Assembly (NCBI GenBank): GCA_964460605.1
Contig: CAYWPT010000001.1
Location: forward strand, 1 to 64,000
Direction: 5' to 3'
From: CAYFJV01 sp964460605
GTDB taxonomy: Archaea; Nanobdellota; Nanobdellia; Woesearchaeales; GW2011-AR9
DNA: 64,000 bases
Positions 33,801 through 42,715 of the stretch are shown here, piece after piece. Position 1 is the stretch's first letter; each line of letters starts with the position of its first letter. Position numbers and translations under genes: made by a program. Under the pieces are notes generated by a model, which saw only the letters and a list, made by a program, of their open reading frames with translations, searched no databases and was not told the origin of the DNA.

Positions 33801-34499
33801 TTAATTAAAAAAATCTTTCAAACTAAACTTTTTCTTCTTCTTGGGAATATTTCGTTTATGCTTTCGAAGCATTACATCAATTTCTTTCTCTACTCCAAGC
33901 ATATCTGGATACATTCGTTCAGCTTTTCTAAATGCAGTCGAATGATATGAAGCCCTCCCGGCATTATGTTCAAATTTGAAATGCTTGTGCAATAATTCAT
34001 GATACATCAGAAAATCTAATACTCTTTGTGAAGCATCTTTAAAAACTGTACTCACCGTCACTGTATTATTTTGAAAATTATAGCAAGCTAATTTACGAGT
34101 AGAAGCCCTACCCCAAGTCAAATTTGGAATATCCATTGCATTTGAAAAGAATTGATTATTCACACGATTAAATGACTTTTCCAAATGAGGGTCTTTTTTA
34201 TTCACTTCAACAAATTCGTGGATTCTTTTCAAAAAATTATTATACAGATCAATATTCAAAAAAGAAATCCCACTTTTATCTTTAATTTTAAACACTCTAA
34301 GAAGTAAAGATTGTACTAGACCAATTTTAATCTCATCATTAATATTTTTCCACTGTAAGTTATATCGTAAACGAATCTTATAAGGTGTCACAAAAATATT
34401 AGCATTAAAATCCTTAAGTCTCAAAGAATACTCTTCCTCAACTTCATAATTAAATTTACGATTAGGAAACAACCTACGAAATGACTCTTCGACCACCAT
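33801..34499 (-). CDS. SprT-like zinc metallopeptidase
   Basis: From ATG 34499 the 232-aa product contains MYHELLHKHF (HExxH-type zinc site) followed by H-rich RASYHSTAFRKAERMYPD, the SprT/Spartan-like layout. A Lys-rich C-terminus follows. A longer frame to 34580 overlaps the aRF1 coding end, so I prefer ATG 34499, which leaves aRF1 (stop 34540) intact. SprT-like proteases can act on DNA-protein crosslinks. The role here is inferred. Confidence 0.65.
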   Translation of the reverse strand: MVVEESFRRLFPNRKFNYEVEEEYSLRLKDFNANIFVTPYKIRLRYNLQWKNINDEIKIGLVQSLLLRVFKIKDKSGISFLNIDLYNNFLKRIHEFVEVNKKDPHLEKSFNRVNNQFFSNAMDIPNLTWGRASTRKLACYNFQNNTVTVSTVFKDASQRVLDFLMYHELLHKHFKFEHNAGRASYHSTAFRKAERMYPDMLGVEKEIDVMLRKHKRNIPKKKKKFSLKDFFN

Positions 34500-34539
34500 T
34501 AAAAATAAATTATTTTTGTAGAATAAAAACTTTTCCAGC

Positions 34540-35643
34540 TTAATGAATAGGGAACCTAAGAATTGCAGCAAGACCACCAAGATTTTTCAACTGTACTCCT
34601 TCACGAGTATCTGTGGAAATAATTTTCATGCTAGAGCCACCATCTTGTGCCTTTTCTTCATAAGCAAATACTTTTTCTTCAGGTAAACTCTCACTTACCA
34701 ACAATAAATCAACTGCGCTCATCTCTAAAGCTTTTGCAACTTCAGCTTCACCATAAGCAGCTTTGCTAGGATTATTGAGCAACATTTTCAAAAATTTCTG
34801 CATGGCTTCTTTCTCTTGTGCAACTTCTTCGGCAGCTAATAAATCGGAAGATTTCTCAAGTAATTCTTGTAAACCAAATTCACCAGTATAAGATAAATCC
34901 TTAGTTCCAAGAATCTTTTTCTTAATATCTCCAGTTAAGTATTCATAATTTAAAAAACTTTGAACAGTTGTTCCCGGACCACCCACAATTATTCCTTTCA
35001 AATTAGTTCCAATTGGTAAAAATTGTTCTTTCATATATTCTGCAATCTTCTTAAAATGTTCTTTGTATGCCCCTTCACGAATACGTGCGAAACGCTGAGC
35101 ACTCTGCCCACCAGCTTTTGTTTTTCCTGGAACTTCTGAATGTGTGGTTTGTAAAATTTCAATCTTCTTACCTTTAAGCAAAGCAATTGAAGCATCCCTT
35201 CTATCTAAAACAACTAAACCATAAGTAGTATCATCAATTAAGTATTCCTCTAAAATGTCAGTTTTGAAAGCTTTATCACACCTATAGATTCTCGTGTTCA
35301 AAGGTATCTTAGGTTCATAACTCCACACTTTGAAATCTTGTTTTCCTTCAGAAGCTGCAACGTTCCCACAAAAAACAGCAATACCATTTTCAGGAGTCCT
35401 CCCAATACCTTTGAGATGCACTAACATTTTCTCTAAAGCTGCTTGCACATTTTTTCTGGTCACAGCTGATTTAATATTAGAAGCAGTACCCTTTTCATCA
35501 GATAAATGAGCAATAATTTTGTCCATGTTATATCCTGCTGGAACGTAAACAGTAACAAACTCTGTGTGCATAGCCCTATGAGATTTTAATTCTTTTAAGA
35601 GCTTCTTTAAGTACAATCTGTCCCTACTATTCATTATTGCCAT
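34540..35643 (-). CDS. prf1: Peptide chain release factor aRF1
   Basis: A 367-aa release factor with stop-codon reading motifs ASNIKSAVTRKNVQ and IYRCDKAF (YxCxxxF) in domain 1, the peptidyl-hydrolysis GGQ motif in KTKAGGQSAQRFAR, and a domain 3 that binds aRF3/ABCE1. It is slightly shorter than many archaeal aRF1 proteins (~410 aa). Standard omnipotent decoding of UAA, UAG and UGA is expected, so in-frame TAA codons elsewhere in the window should be read as stops. Confidence 0.95.
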   Translation of the reverse strand: MAIMNSRDRLYLKKLLKELKSHRAMHTEFVTVYVPAGYNMDKIIAHLSDEKGTASNIKSAVTRKNVQAALEKMLVHLKGIGRTPENGIAVFCGNVAASEGKQDFKVWSYEPKIPLNTRIYRCDKAFKTDILEEYLIDDTTYGLVVLDRRDASIALLKGKKIEILQTTHSEVPGKTKAGGQSAQRFARIREGAYKEHFKKIAEYMKEQFLPIGTNLKGIIVGGPGTTVQSFLNYEYLTGDIKKKILGTKDLSYTGEFGLQELLEKSSDLLAAEEVAQEKEAMQKFLKMLLNNPSKAAYGEAEVAKALEMSAVDLLLVSESLPEEKVFAYEEKAQDGGSSMKIISTDTREGVQLKNLGGLAAILRFPIH

Positions 35644-35664
35644 AATATGCCTTTAGTATATTTT

Positions 35665-35695
35665 GGCTTCCAGTCATCTTTGATTACTGATAGCC
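35665..35695. repeat. Intergenic triloop hairpin
   Basis: GGCT-tc-CAGTcATC-TTT-GATtACTG-at-AGCC has an inner stem with one mismatch and an outer GGCT/AGCC. Its ATC-TTT-GAT core and GGC...AGCC frame match the hairpin at 47414-47443. It lies between aRF1 and the next gene. Confidence 0.5.
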
Positions 35696-35740
35696 ATATT
35701 AAAGAACTAATATTGATGTGCTTTTATAAAGATTTAGATA

Positions 35741-36295
35741 TCATTTAAGACCTGGATTTCCCATAATTAAATTCTTAATTTGTTTTTCTATTACACTACT
35801 TTGTACAGAATTTGAGATTGGACCTGCAATAGCCCCTAATTTTCCGTTTAACCCCCTTGCAATGAGCCTAATGTGTTTTTTGTTTTCATTAGATAGATCT
35901 AATTTTTGGTACAATTCCTCCACTTCAGGAAGTAAATGTTTAGAAATCTCCTGACTAAGCTCATGCGCAAAAGATAAAATTTCTTGTTCTAAAGCTGCCG
36001 CGTTTTTTAATGCATTTAAAGCCCTTTCTGGATAGTCATAATATAAAATTTCTGAAACCCTCATTAATTTATCGTAATTCTTTCTCTTTTTTTCAATAAG
36101 TTTAATTTGCTTATGGAGCTTTACTAACTCTTTTCTAATTTTTTTCTCAAGATCTAATTCATTTAATGCTTCATCTTCAGCCAAAGAAATATCCCTTAAC
36201 ATTGACATAAAAGCCCTTCCGACATTTCTAATAGGAATATCTTTAGCTTTAGCTTTCTTTTCTTCACCCATTCTTCCAAAACCAATTTTTCCCAT
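35741..36295 (-). CDS. Conserved-looking hypothetical, helical
   Basis: A 184-aa soluble protein with a basic N-terminus (EEKKAKAKDIPIRNVGRAFM) and long heptad-like helices (about 40-160), indicating a coiled coil. No enzymatic motif. It is upstream of aRF1 on the same strand, 98 bp apart. Function unknown. Confidence 0.55.
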   Translation of the reverse strand: MGKIGFGRMGEEKKAKAKDIPIRNVGRAFMSMLRDISLAEDEALNELDLEKKIRKELVKLHKQIKLIEKKRKNYDKLMRVSEILYYDYPERALNALKNAAALEQEILSFAHELSQEISKHLLPEVEELYQKLDLSNENKKHIRLIARGLNGKLGAIAGPISNSVQSSVIEKQIKNLIMGNPGLK

Positions 36296-36332
36296 AGTAT
36301 ACCTAATAAATTAAATATTTATATAATCTCCC

Positions 36333-36836
36333 TTAATCTAGAGCTTGCTTCACCCGAGCAACGATATCTTTTTGCTTCAAAGTTTTAGCACTATCAAAGG
36401 TAATTATATCCAATTTCTTCTTCTGAGCTTCCTCTAAACAGGTTTCAAAGATTTCAGCATCCATATTATCTTGCACTTTCCCTCTAGAATAGCCACGTTC
36501 CTGAAGTCTTCTTTTCAACTTTTTCAAATCTGAACAAGTGATAATTATTGCAAGAGAAATCATGGGCTTAGGTAACAAGTGCGCGACATGGCTATCAAAA
36601 ACAAATAATTCCTTATCACTTTCCTTAACAAATCTCTTAATTCCTTTAGCTAACTCTTTCATATCCAAATCATAACTTTTTTTTGAACGATTATAACCCA
36701 AATTAATCCTTTTATTCTTCCTCATCAGCTTGTGCCAATCAATATGCGTAAAACCTAATCTCTTAACCAGAACAGAAGTGAGTGTAGATTTTCCAACGCC
36801 AGGTGTTCCAGAAACAATAATTAATTTCTTACTCAT
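36333..36836 (-). CDS. Adenylate kinase AK6/Fap7-like
   Basis: A 167-aa P-loop kinase: SGTPGVGKSTLTSVL (Walker A), a conserved SDKELFVFDSHVAHLLPKP region, and a lid with RLQERGYSRGKVQDNMDAEI. This matches the AK6/Fap7 family, which has adenylate-kinase activity and acts in small-subunit assembly. Its start overlaps the ABC permease stop by 4 bp. Confidence 0.88.
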   Translation of the reverse strand: MSKKLIIVSGTPGVGKSTLTSVLVKRLGFTHIDWHKLMRKNKRINLGYNRSKKSYDLDMKELAKGIKRFVKESDKELFVFDSHVAHLLPKPMISLAIIITCSDLKKLKRRLQERGYSRGKVQDNMDAEIFETCLEEAQKKKLDIITFDSAKTLKQKDIVARVKQALD

Positions 36837-38590
36837 TTTGAAAGCTTATGAGCCACCTTTTTTGGTTTAGCTTTACTTTTTTGTTTTATCTTAAACAACT
36901 TCCCTTTAAGTTCAGCTTTTTTCTTTTGCACTTTGCTCAACTTCTTCCCACTTGCAACTAAAGTGTCCATCATCAATAATATGAAGAACAAGAAGATACC
37001 ATAAGCAATCAAAATACCAACATCATCTAAGATGCCAATAATGTTTACACCAAAGATGAATACTTCACGAATTAATTTTTCTGTAATAACAAAAGGATTC
37101 AGTGAAATAAATTCACGAAGTCCAGGAGACATACCTTCAATTGGTAAAATAATCCCTGATAAGAATAAAAATAAGCTACCCGTGGAGATACTAGCTAAAA
37201 TCCCTGTCTCTTCTGTGGTGAACAGATAACCAATGATCATACCCACTAAAGTAAAAAGTGTTGCCGATAATAAGAGTACAAAGAATAATAATGGGAATTG
37301 AGCAATAGAATCATAAAGAAAGAAAACAGAAATTATCAAAATAATAAATAATTGGAATGCCAATAATAATACGTTACTCAAAAGAGTAGCTAAAACAAAA
37401 GTTACCTTTTTTACAGGGATCAAAAAGTTTCTTACATACGCTTGAGAGGTTTTTTCCATCATTACTAAAGTATCACCAAGCATGATAGCTAAGAACATAA
37501 CAATTAAAGCCAATAAACTTGGGAAGACATAATTCAAGTTAGTTTTTTCTTCACTCACTGTTTCAATTTTTGTAACTAATGGGTTTGTGATAGTCCCAGT
37601 ATCAGACACTGAAAATGCACTCAGTTCTGTTTTAATACCTTCTAAATCATTTGAAATTGCATCCAAACTTGCACTCATATCAGTCAGAGTTGTACCTACT
37701 TCAGCAACATCAGCACCTGCTTGATCAAGAACCACATTAGCTGAACTAATTTCTGCTTGCAGAGTATCTAAAATATTTTTCACTGCTTGATAAGTAGAAG
37801 TACCATTGTTGCCAAACAATGCCAAAGCTTCATCTAATTCTCTTTCAATATCTCCTAATTCTGAGAGTGCAGTTGTTTTTCCGGAACTATCATCCAGACC
37901 GTCAACAGCTGTTTGTGCAGCTTCTACAGCAGAAGAAGCAGTCTTAATCTTATCTTCCATATTCGCTTGGAAGTTGTCTAAAATCCCTTGATCATAACTT
38001 GAATCAAGAACGACATCAGTTAAACTTGAAGATACAGTAGAAGTTGTGCCTGCCGCAGTATCACTATATTCTCTAAGTGTTCCTAATTCTCCTTTTTCAA
38101 CATCAATGCTTCCTTGTGCAGTACTAATTTGAGTAAAGATATCAGTTACAATATCTTGAGAAAGTTCTTGTGTTTTCAAATTAAACTCATTTCCTAAAGA
38201 TTCTTGGATAATCCAAACTAAATTAATCCTACTCTGATCAATATAGAAAGTTACCTCCTTTGGCGTATTATCTGTGACCTGGAATGAATTCGGTACAGAA
38301 ACACAAGCATGTACAAAATTTGTAGCAATATCACTTTTACAATCGTTTAAATTAACATAAGTAATCACTTTGAAGTCTTGTTCTTGCAAAGAATCAATTA
38401 ATTGTGTTACATCGTCTCCAAAACTGTCTGCATGAATTCCAATGTTTAATCCAAAAAATGCTGAACTATTATAACTCAGACCGATTAAAAGAATAATAAG
38501 TAAAGGAGCAAAAATAACTATGAGTGCTGAACTCTTCGCCCTTAACAGTAAACGAATGTTTTTCTTTACTAATAAAAATAATTGTCCCAT
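36833..38590 (-). CDS. ABC-2 type permease with large external domain
   Basis: A 585-aa protein with an N-terminal membrane helix (about 17-36), a ~300-residue external region including long Ala/Ser-rich coiled segments, and five or six C-terminal helices (about 350-555), then a Lys-rich end. This is the ABC2_membrane/YhgE-like exporter layout. With the ATPase encoded upstream it should form an efflux or export system; the substrate is unknown. An 18-codon leader ORF ends 1 nt before its ATG, and the ATG lies in a hairpin. Confidence 0.85.
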   Translation of the reverse strand: MGQLFLLVKKNIRLLLRAKSSALIVIFAPLLIILLIGLSYNSSAFFGLNIGIHADSFGDDVTQLIDSLQEQDFKVITYVNLNDCKSDIATNFVHACVSVPNSFQVTDNTPKEVTFYIDQSRINLVWIIQESLGNEFNLKTQELSQDIVTDIFTQISTAQGSIDVEKGELGTLREYSDTAAGTTSTVSSSLTDVVLDSSYDQGILDNFQANMEDKIKTASSAVEAAQTAVDGLDDSSGKTTALSELGDIERELDEALALFGNNGTSTYQAVKNILDTLQAEISSANVVLDQAGADVAEVGTTLTDMSASLDAISNDLEGIKTELSAFSVSDTGTITNPLVTKIETVSEEKTNLNYVFPSLLALIVMFLAIMLGDTLVMMEKTSQAYVRNFLIPVKKVTFVLATLLSNVLLLAFQLFIILIISVFFLYDSIAQFPLLFFVLLLSATLFTLVGMIIGYLFTTEETGILASISTGSLFLFLSGIILPIEGMSPGLREFISLNPFVITEKLIREVFIFGVNIIGILDDVGILIAYGIFLFFILLMMDTLVASGKKLSKVQKKKAELKGKLFKIKQKSKAKPKKVAHKLSK

Positions 38591-38648
38591 TTTAATTATT
38601 TATCCTTAAAATGGGGCTCAAAAATTTCTTAATTTTTGTTTGTCCCAT
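38586..38648 (-). promoter_or_regulatory. Leader ORF and start-codon hairpin before the ABC permease
   Basis: ATG 38648 opens an 18-codon frame, MGQTKIKKFLSPILRINN, ending at TAA 38592-38594, one base before the permease ATG 38590. The permease itself also begins MGQ. CCCATTTTAA (on the minus strand) pairs perfectly with TTAAAATGGG over the permease start codon, with AAGGAT in the loop. A second stem CAAAAATT-AAGA-AATTTTTG lies upstream. Translation of the leader could open the start site; control by coupling is inferred. Confidence 0.45.
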
Positions 38649-38651
38649 CTT

Positions 38652-39593
38652 TTACTCTTCTTGTGTAACCGCTTCGAAAATAGTTTTCAATTTCGGTTGT
38701 GATACATCTAATGTGTTTAATGAAAGATCATTTTGGTCTATATATGATAATAACATTTCTGCTGTTTTGTTAAAATTACTTGTCTCAAGAAGGATATGAT
38801 TTCTTCTATCAATAATTTTGCTTACCGGAAGGTTCTGTACAAACCCTAACATTTGTTCATGATTTTTCCCAGTTTTTACTGTAATCACACTATCTTTATG
38901 CAAATAAGGACCTCTTAAACTATCTAAAGAGCCATTTTCTTGCAACTGACCTTTATGTAAAATTGCAACTTTATTACAAATCGCTTCAATACTCTCCAAA
39001 TCGTGTGAAGCCATAACCACAGTGATTCCTTGTTTGTTTACTTCTTTAATCAAATAAAGGATTTCTCTTTTCAGATGTGGGTCTAAATTCATCACTGGCT
39101 CATCTAAAACTAATAATTTTGGTTTATGGATTAAACTACAAGCAATATCTAAACGCTTCTGCATACCACCAGATAATTCTTCAGCTAAATAATTTCTATA
39201 AGCGTACAAATCTGTAAATTTGAGAAGGTTCATGGCATTTTCTTTAAGTACAGATTTCTTTAAGCCATACATTTGTCCAAAATGCATAAGGTTTTCCATT
39301 ACAGACAACTTAGGATAAAATGATAATCCTTGTGGAGTAAAACCAACTTTCTTTCTAATATTAAAACCATGATCTTTGAGATCTCTTTTTTTTCCAGTAG
39401 AAGTTGTATACTCTACCCTACCACCTTCAAAGTCTAAAAAACCGACAATTACATTTAACAAAGTAGATTTCCCACTACCTGAACGTCCAATAACACCGTA
39501 GATGTCACCCTCATCAATACTCAAATTTACATTGTCCAAAATTTTCTTATGAGAGAACCTTTTAGACAAACCATTCACTCCTAACAATTCCAC
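38652..39593 (-). CDS. ABC transporter ATP-binding protein
   Basis: The product, about 313 aa, has Walker A GRSGSGKSTLLNVI, signature LSGGMQKRLDIACSLIHKP, Walker B LLVLDEPVMNLDPH and the H-loop VMASHDLESIEA. A C-terminal regulatory extension of ~80 residues follows. GTG 39593 is preferred because a TATA box TTTATAAA at 39616-39623 implies initiation almost at this codon; upstream in-frame ATG codons would not be transcribed. It pairs with the permease downstream. Confidence 0.85.
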   Translation of the reverse strand: MELLGVNGLSKRFSHKKILDNVNLSIDEGDIYGVIGRSGSGKSTLLNVIVGFLDFEGGRVEYTTSTGKKRDLKDHGFNIRKKVGFTPQGLSFYPKLSVMENLMHFGQMYGLKKSVLKENAMNLLKFTDLYAYRNYLAEELSGGMQKRLDIACSLIHKPKLLVLDEPVMNLDPHLKREILYLIKEVNKQGITVVMASHDLESIEAICNKVAILHKGQLQENGSLDSLRGPYLHKDSVITVKTGKNHEQMLGFVQNLPVSKIIDRRNHILLETSNFNKTAEMLLSYIDQNDLSLNTLDVSQPKLKTIFEAVTQEE

Positions 39594-39615
39594 GACAAGA
39601 TTAAGCTTTTTTTGT

Positions 39616-39623
39616 TTATAAAT
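39616..39623 (-). promoter_or_regulatory. TATA box for the ABC operon
   Basis: TTTATAAA about 25 bp before GTG 39593 suggests a leaderless ABC ATPase transcript. Confidence 0.5.
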
Positions 39624-39669
39624 GTTTTTACATAGCTTATTGATAAAATAACTCTTATCCTCCACAATC

Positions 39670-39677
39670 TTTAAATA
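39670..39677 (+). promoter_or_regulatory. TATA box for secF-secD
   Basis: TTTAAATA about 25-30 bp before secF ATG 39701, consistent with a leaderless transcript. It is divergent from the ABC promoter. Confidence 0.55.
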
Positions 39678-39700
39678 CCCTTCAAGAAAAATATGCTCCA

Positions 39701-40597
39701 ATGTTGAAAAATATCAAAAAGTTTTACGAAAGTAAATACAAAGCACTTTTAATCATACCATTCTTAGTATTATTACTGGCTGTTGGACAAATCGCTTTGC
39801 AAACTTCAACTACAGGAGATTTTGTAAATAAAGGTATCAGCTTAAAAGGTGGTTCCAGTATTATTTTGTATGAATCTTTTTCAGTAGATGAATTATCTAG
39901 CTTAGAAAATGCATTACACAATAGGTTCCCTTTAGCAGAAATTGAGATTAGAGAATTGAGCTCTGCTGGGCAACAAATTGGTATTGCTATTGATGCAGAT
40001 GCTCAAGAAACAAACGAAATTGAAGCTTTGAGTGTAGCCATCTCAGAGATAACAGACATTGATACAGGAGAATTTAGTATTGAAGTTGTTGGTTCAAGTT
40101 TAGGTGAGAGTTTCTTTACACAAACTATGCTTGCATTATTAGTAGCTTTTAGTTTAATGGGAATCGTAGTATTCTTTTACTTTAGATCTTTAGTTCCTAG
40201 TTTAGCAGTTATCTTAGCAGCTTTCTCAGACATCGTAGTTACCTTAGCTATTTTCAATATGACTGGAGAAAAACTAAGCACTGCTGGGATTGCAGCATTC
40301 CTTATGTTAATTGGATATTCAGTAGACAGTGATATCTTATTAAGCACTAGAATGCTAAAGAAAAAAGGAGACATCATGGAAAGAGTATACAGCGCTATGA
40401 AAACTGGGCTTACCATGTCAGCTACAACCCTCTCTGCTGTTTTGATTGCTTTCACACTTGTAAAAAGTGAAATTGTGAAACAAATTATGCTTATTTTATT
40501 CATTGGTCTTTTAGTAGACCTTATAATGACCTATCTTCAGAATGTGGGAATTTTGAGATTGTACCTTGAAAGAAAGGAGAAAAAGAAGAAAGAATGA
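39701..40597 (+). CDS. secF: Protein export membrane protein SecF
   Basis: A 298-aa protein with one N-terminal helix, an external domain and five C-terminal helices. GISLKGGSSIILYE resembles the family opening, and GYSVDSDILLSTRMLKKKGD is the conserved SecF/RND-type segment with the functional Asp. With SecD it assists late steps of translocation using the ion gradient. The start overlaps nothing of the ABC gene when GTG 39593 is used there. It overlaps secD by 4 bp. Confidence 0.95.
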   Translation: MLKNIKKFYESKYKALLIIPFLVLLLAVGQIALQTSTTGDFVNKGISLKGGSSIILYESFSVDELSSLENALHNRFPLAEIEIRELSSAGQQIGIAIDADAQETNEIEALSVAISEITDIDTGEFSIEVVGSSLGESFFTQTMLALLVAFSLMGIVVFFYFRSLVPSLAVILAAFSDIVVTLAIFNMTGEKLSTAGIAAFLMLIGYSVDSDILLSTRMLKKKGDIMERVYSAMKTGLTMSATTLSAVLIAFTLVKSEIVKQIMLILFIGLLVDLIMTYLQNVGILRLYLERKEKKKKE

Positions 40598-42219
40598 AAC
40601 GTGTTGAAAAATTATTAAGAAATGTACGAGTAATAATTTTAATCATCTTTTTAGCACTCTCTTTGGTAACAATCTTTTCAATTGATCCTGGAAACTGGAC
40701 TGCAGAAGGTGTTTCTATTAGAGCAGTAGAATTTAACAGCTCAGCTGCAAACGCTGGTTTAGAAAACCCATCAAATACTGATCAACCCTTAGATAGAGAA
40801 GTAATTGAAAAAATTGATGGAAAAAGAATAACAAATCTTGACGATTATTATAATGCAGTTAATAATTTAGAAGGTGGCCTTACAGTGAGAATAAAAACTG
40901 ACAAAGGCGAATATATCTTAACTTCTGATAAAGTAGATGAAAATAACATTACTTATTTAGGAATTAGTGTAGAAGATGTTCCACATAACAATTTGAGAAA
41001 AGGTTTAGATTTAGCCGGTGGAACAAGAGTATTATTAGCTCCTGAAGAAAAAGTAAGTCAAGAAGATTTAGATTTAATTGTAACAAATTTACAACAAAGA
41101 TTGAATGTATACGGGTTATCTGATGTTGTAATTACTACAGCAAAAGACCTTGCCGGGAGTAATTTTATTCTAGTTGAGATTGCTGGTGCAACTGAAAGCG
41201 AAGTCAGAGAATTATTAGCACAGCAAGGTAAGTTCGAAGCTAAGATTGGAAATGAAACTGTTTTCAATGGTGGAGACAAAGATGTAACTTATGTGTGTAG
41301 AAGCGCAGATTGTTCAGGTATTGATCCACAAAGAGGTTGTTATGCCAATGGTGGCGGATACGGTTGTTCATTCTTCTTTAGTATAAGTTTGAGCACAGAC
41401 GCTGCACAAAGACAAGCTGACGTTACAAGCCAACTGAATATTCTCAGAGAAGGCACCTATACTTATTTGAGTGAACCACTTACATTATTTTTAGATGATG
41501 TTGAAGTTGACTCTCTGCGAATTGCTGCAGACTTACAAGGAAGAGCAGTTCAAGAGATCCAAATTACTGGATCTGGAGAAGGGATTACCCAAGAGGATGC
41601 AGTAAATGATGCTCTAAAAAATATGAAGCAATTACAAACCATTTTGGTTACTGGGAGTTTGCCAGTAAGTTTAGAGATTGTAAAAATGGATACCGTAAGT
41701 CCAAGTTTAGGTGATGAATTTTTGAGCAATATGATGCTCGTAGGACTTTTCACAATCCTAGCAGTAGTGACCATTGTATTTTTACGATATAGAAAAATCC
41801 AAGTTGTACTTCCAATGATTTTGATCGTACTCTCAGAGATCGTTTTAATCTTAGGATTCGCAGCACTCTTTAAGTGGCAATTAGATTTAGCAGCTATTGC
41901 AGGGGTAATTATTGTAGCAGGTACGGGTGTAGATCATTTAATCATTATTACAGATGAGACCATTCGTGGTGAGAAGATCCATAGTATGAAACAAAGAATC
42001 AAGAACGCCATGTTTATTGTAATTGGCGCTTACTTGACAACTGTTGCTGGAATGGTACCATTATTATGGGCTGGAGCAGGATTGTTAAAAGGATTCGCTC
42101 TTACAACCATTGCAGGTATTTCCTTTGGAGTATTAATTGCAAGACCAGCTTATGCAGCTATCATTGAAGAACTTCTAGAAGAAGATGACGAGTTAGAAAC
42201 ATCAAGTAAAGAAGAATAA
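40594..42219 (+). CDS. secD: Protein export membrane protein SecD, with PDZ-like segment
   Basis: A 541-aa SecD with an N-terminal helix, an external region, and a C-terminal six-helix region. NLRKGLDLAGGTRVLLAPEE is the family signature and GVIIVAGTGVDHLIIITDET matches the membrane core. Between helix 1 and the signature is a segment (REVIEKIDGKRITNLDDYYN) resembling a PDZ-like substrate-binding fold; this is an inference. Operon order SecF-SecD with 4-bp overlap is usual for archaea. Confidence 0.95.
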   Translation: MKRVEKLLRNVRVIILIIFLALSLVTIFSIDPGNWTAEGVSIRAVEFNSSAANAGLENPSNTDQPLDREVIEKIDGKRITNLDDYYNAVNNLEGGLTVRIKTDKGEYILTSDKVDENNITYLGISVEDVPHNNLRKGLDLAGGTRVLLAPEEKVSQEDLDLIVTNLQQRLNVYGLSDVVITTAKDLAGSNFILVEIAGATESEVRELLAQQGKFEAKIGNETVFNGGDKDVTYVCRSADCSGIDPQRGCYANGGGYGCSFFFSISLSTDAAQRQADVTSQLNILREGTYTYLSEPLTLFLDDVEVDSLRIAADLQGRAVQEIQITGSGEGITQEDAVNDALKNMKQLQTILVTGSLPVSLEIVKMDTVSPSLGDEFLSNMMLVGLFTILAVVTIVFLRYRKIQVVLPMILIVLSEIVLILGFAALFKWQLDLAAIAGVIIVAGTGVDHLIIITDETIRGEKIHSMKQRIKNAMFIVIGAYLTTVAGMVPLLWAGAGLLKGFALTTIAGISFGVLIARPAYAAIIEELLEEDDELETSSKEE

Positions 42220-42221
42220 GA

Positions 42222-42713
42222 TTATTTTTTTCTCGCTAACTTTCCAATAACACTAGGAGATAATAAGAAGATTGAAAAGATGATAGCTAGTAACCAAGGA
42301 TTATGAGTTTCATTAACAATTTCTAAGCTTGTAATTAAACTATTGCTCACTAAAACCATAACCACAATGTTTACAAAAGCAATTACTGGGATTGCAATCA
42401 TTGCTAAGATATGATGTTCTTTATCTAAGTGCCCAATATCTAAAATTAAATAATTGTATAAGAATCCCATTACTAAAGCTAAGATTACTACAAACAAATA
42501 GAGGAGCAAAGGACTGATTAAAATTGAGATAAACATCAAAGCAAAAGCTGACATTATATTAGCGAATACTATCAATAATAAAGCGCTGTAGAAGACAATT
42601 TTAGAAAAATGTATGTCATGTTCAGTAACACGCTCAAGGCTCTTCATAGCTTGTTTTACTTCCTTCTCATGCCAACCCTTCTTTTTCAAAGTTTCTCGTA
42701 AATTCTTCTTCAT
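42222..42713 (-). CDS. Hypothetical membrane protein, four helices
   Basis: A 163-aa protein with a basic, hydrophilic first ~40 residues (RETLKKKGWHEKEVKQAMKS) followed by about four hydrophobic segments. The N-terminus has the look of a short helical regulator. It is 2 bp downstream of the ParA-like gene, so probably co-transcribed. Function unknown. Confidence 0.6.
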   Translation of the reverse strand: MKKNLRETLKKKGWHEKEVKQAMKSLERVTEHDIHFSKIVFYSALLLIVFANIMSAFALMFISILISPLLLYLFVVILALVMGFLYNYLILDIGHLDKEHHILAMIAIPVIAFVNIVVMVLVSNSLITSLEIVNETHNPWLLAIIFSIFLLSPSVIGKLARKK

Positions 42714-42715
42714 TT

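Noticed and set aside
33858..33872. ATGCTT-TCG-AAGCAT hairpin in the SprT-like gene
   Set aside because: No outer GCAC/GTGC frame and only 6 bp; chance level.
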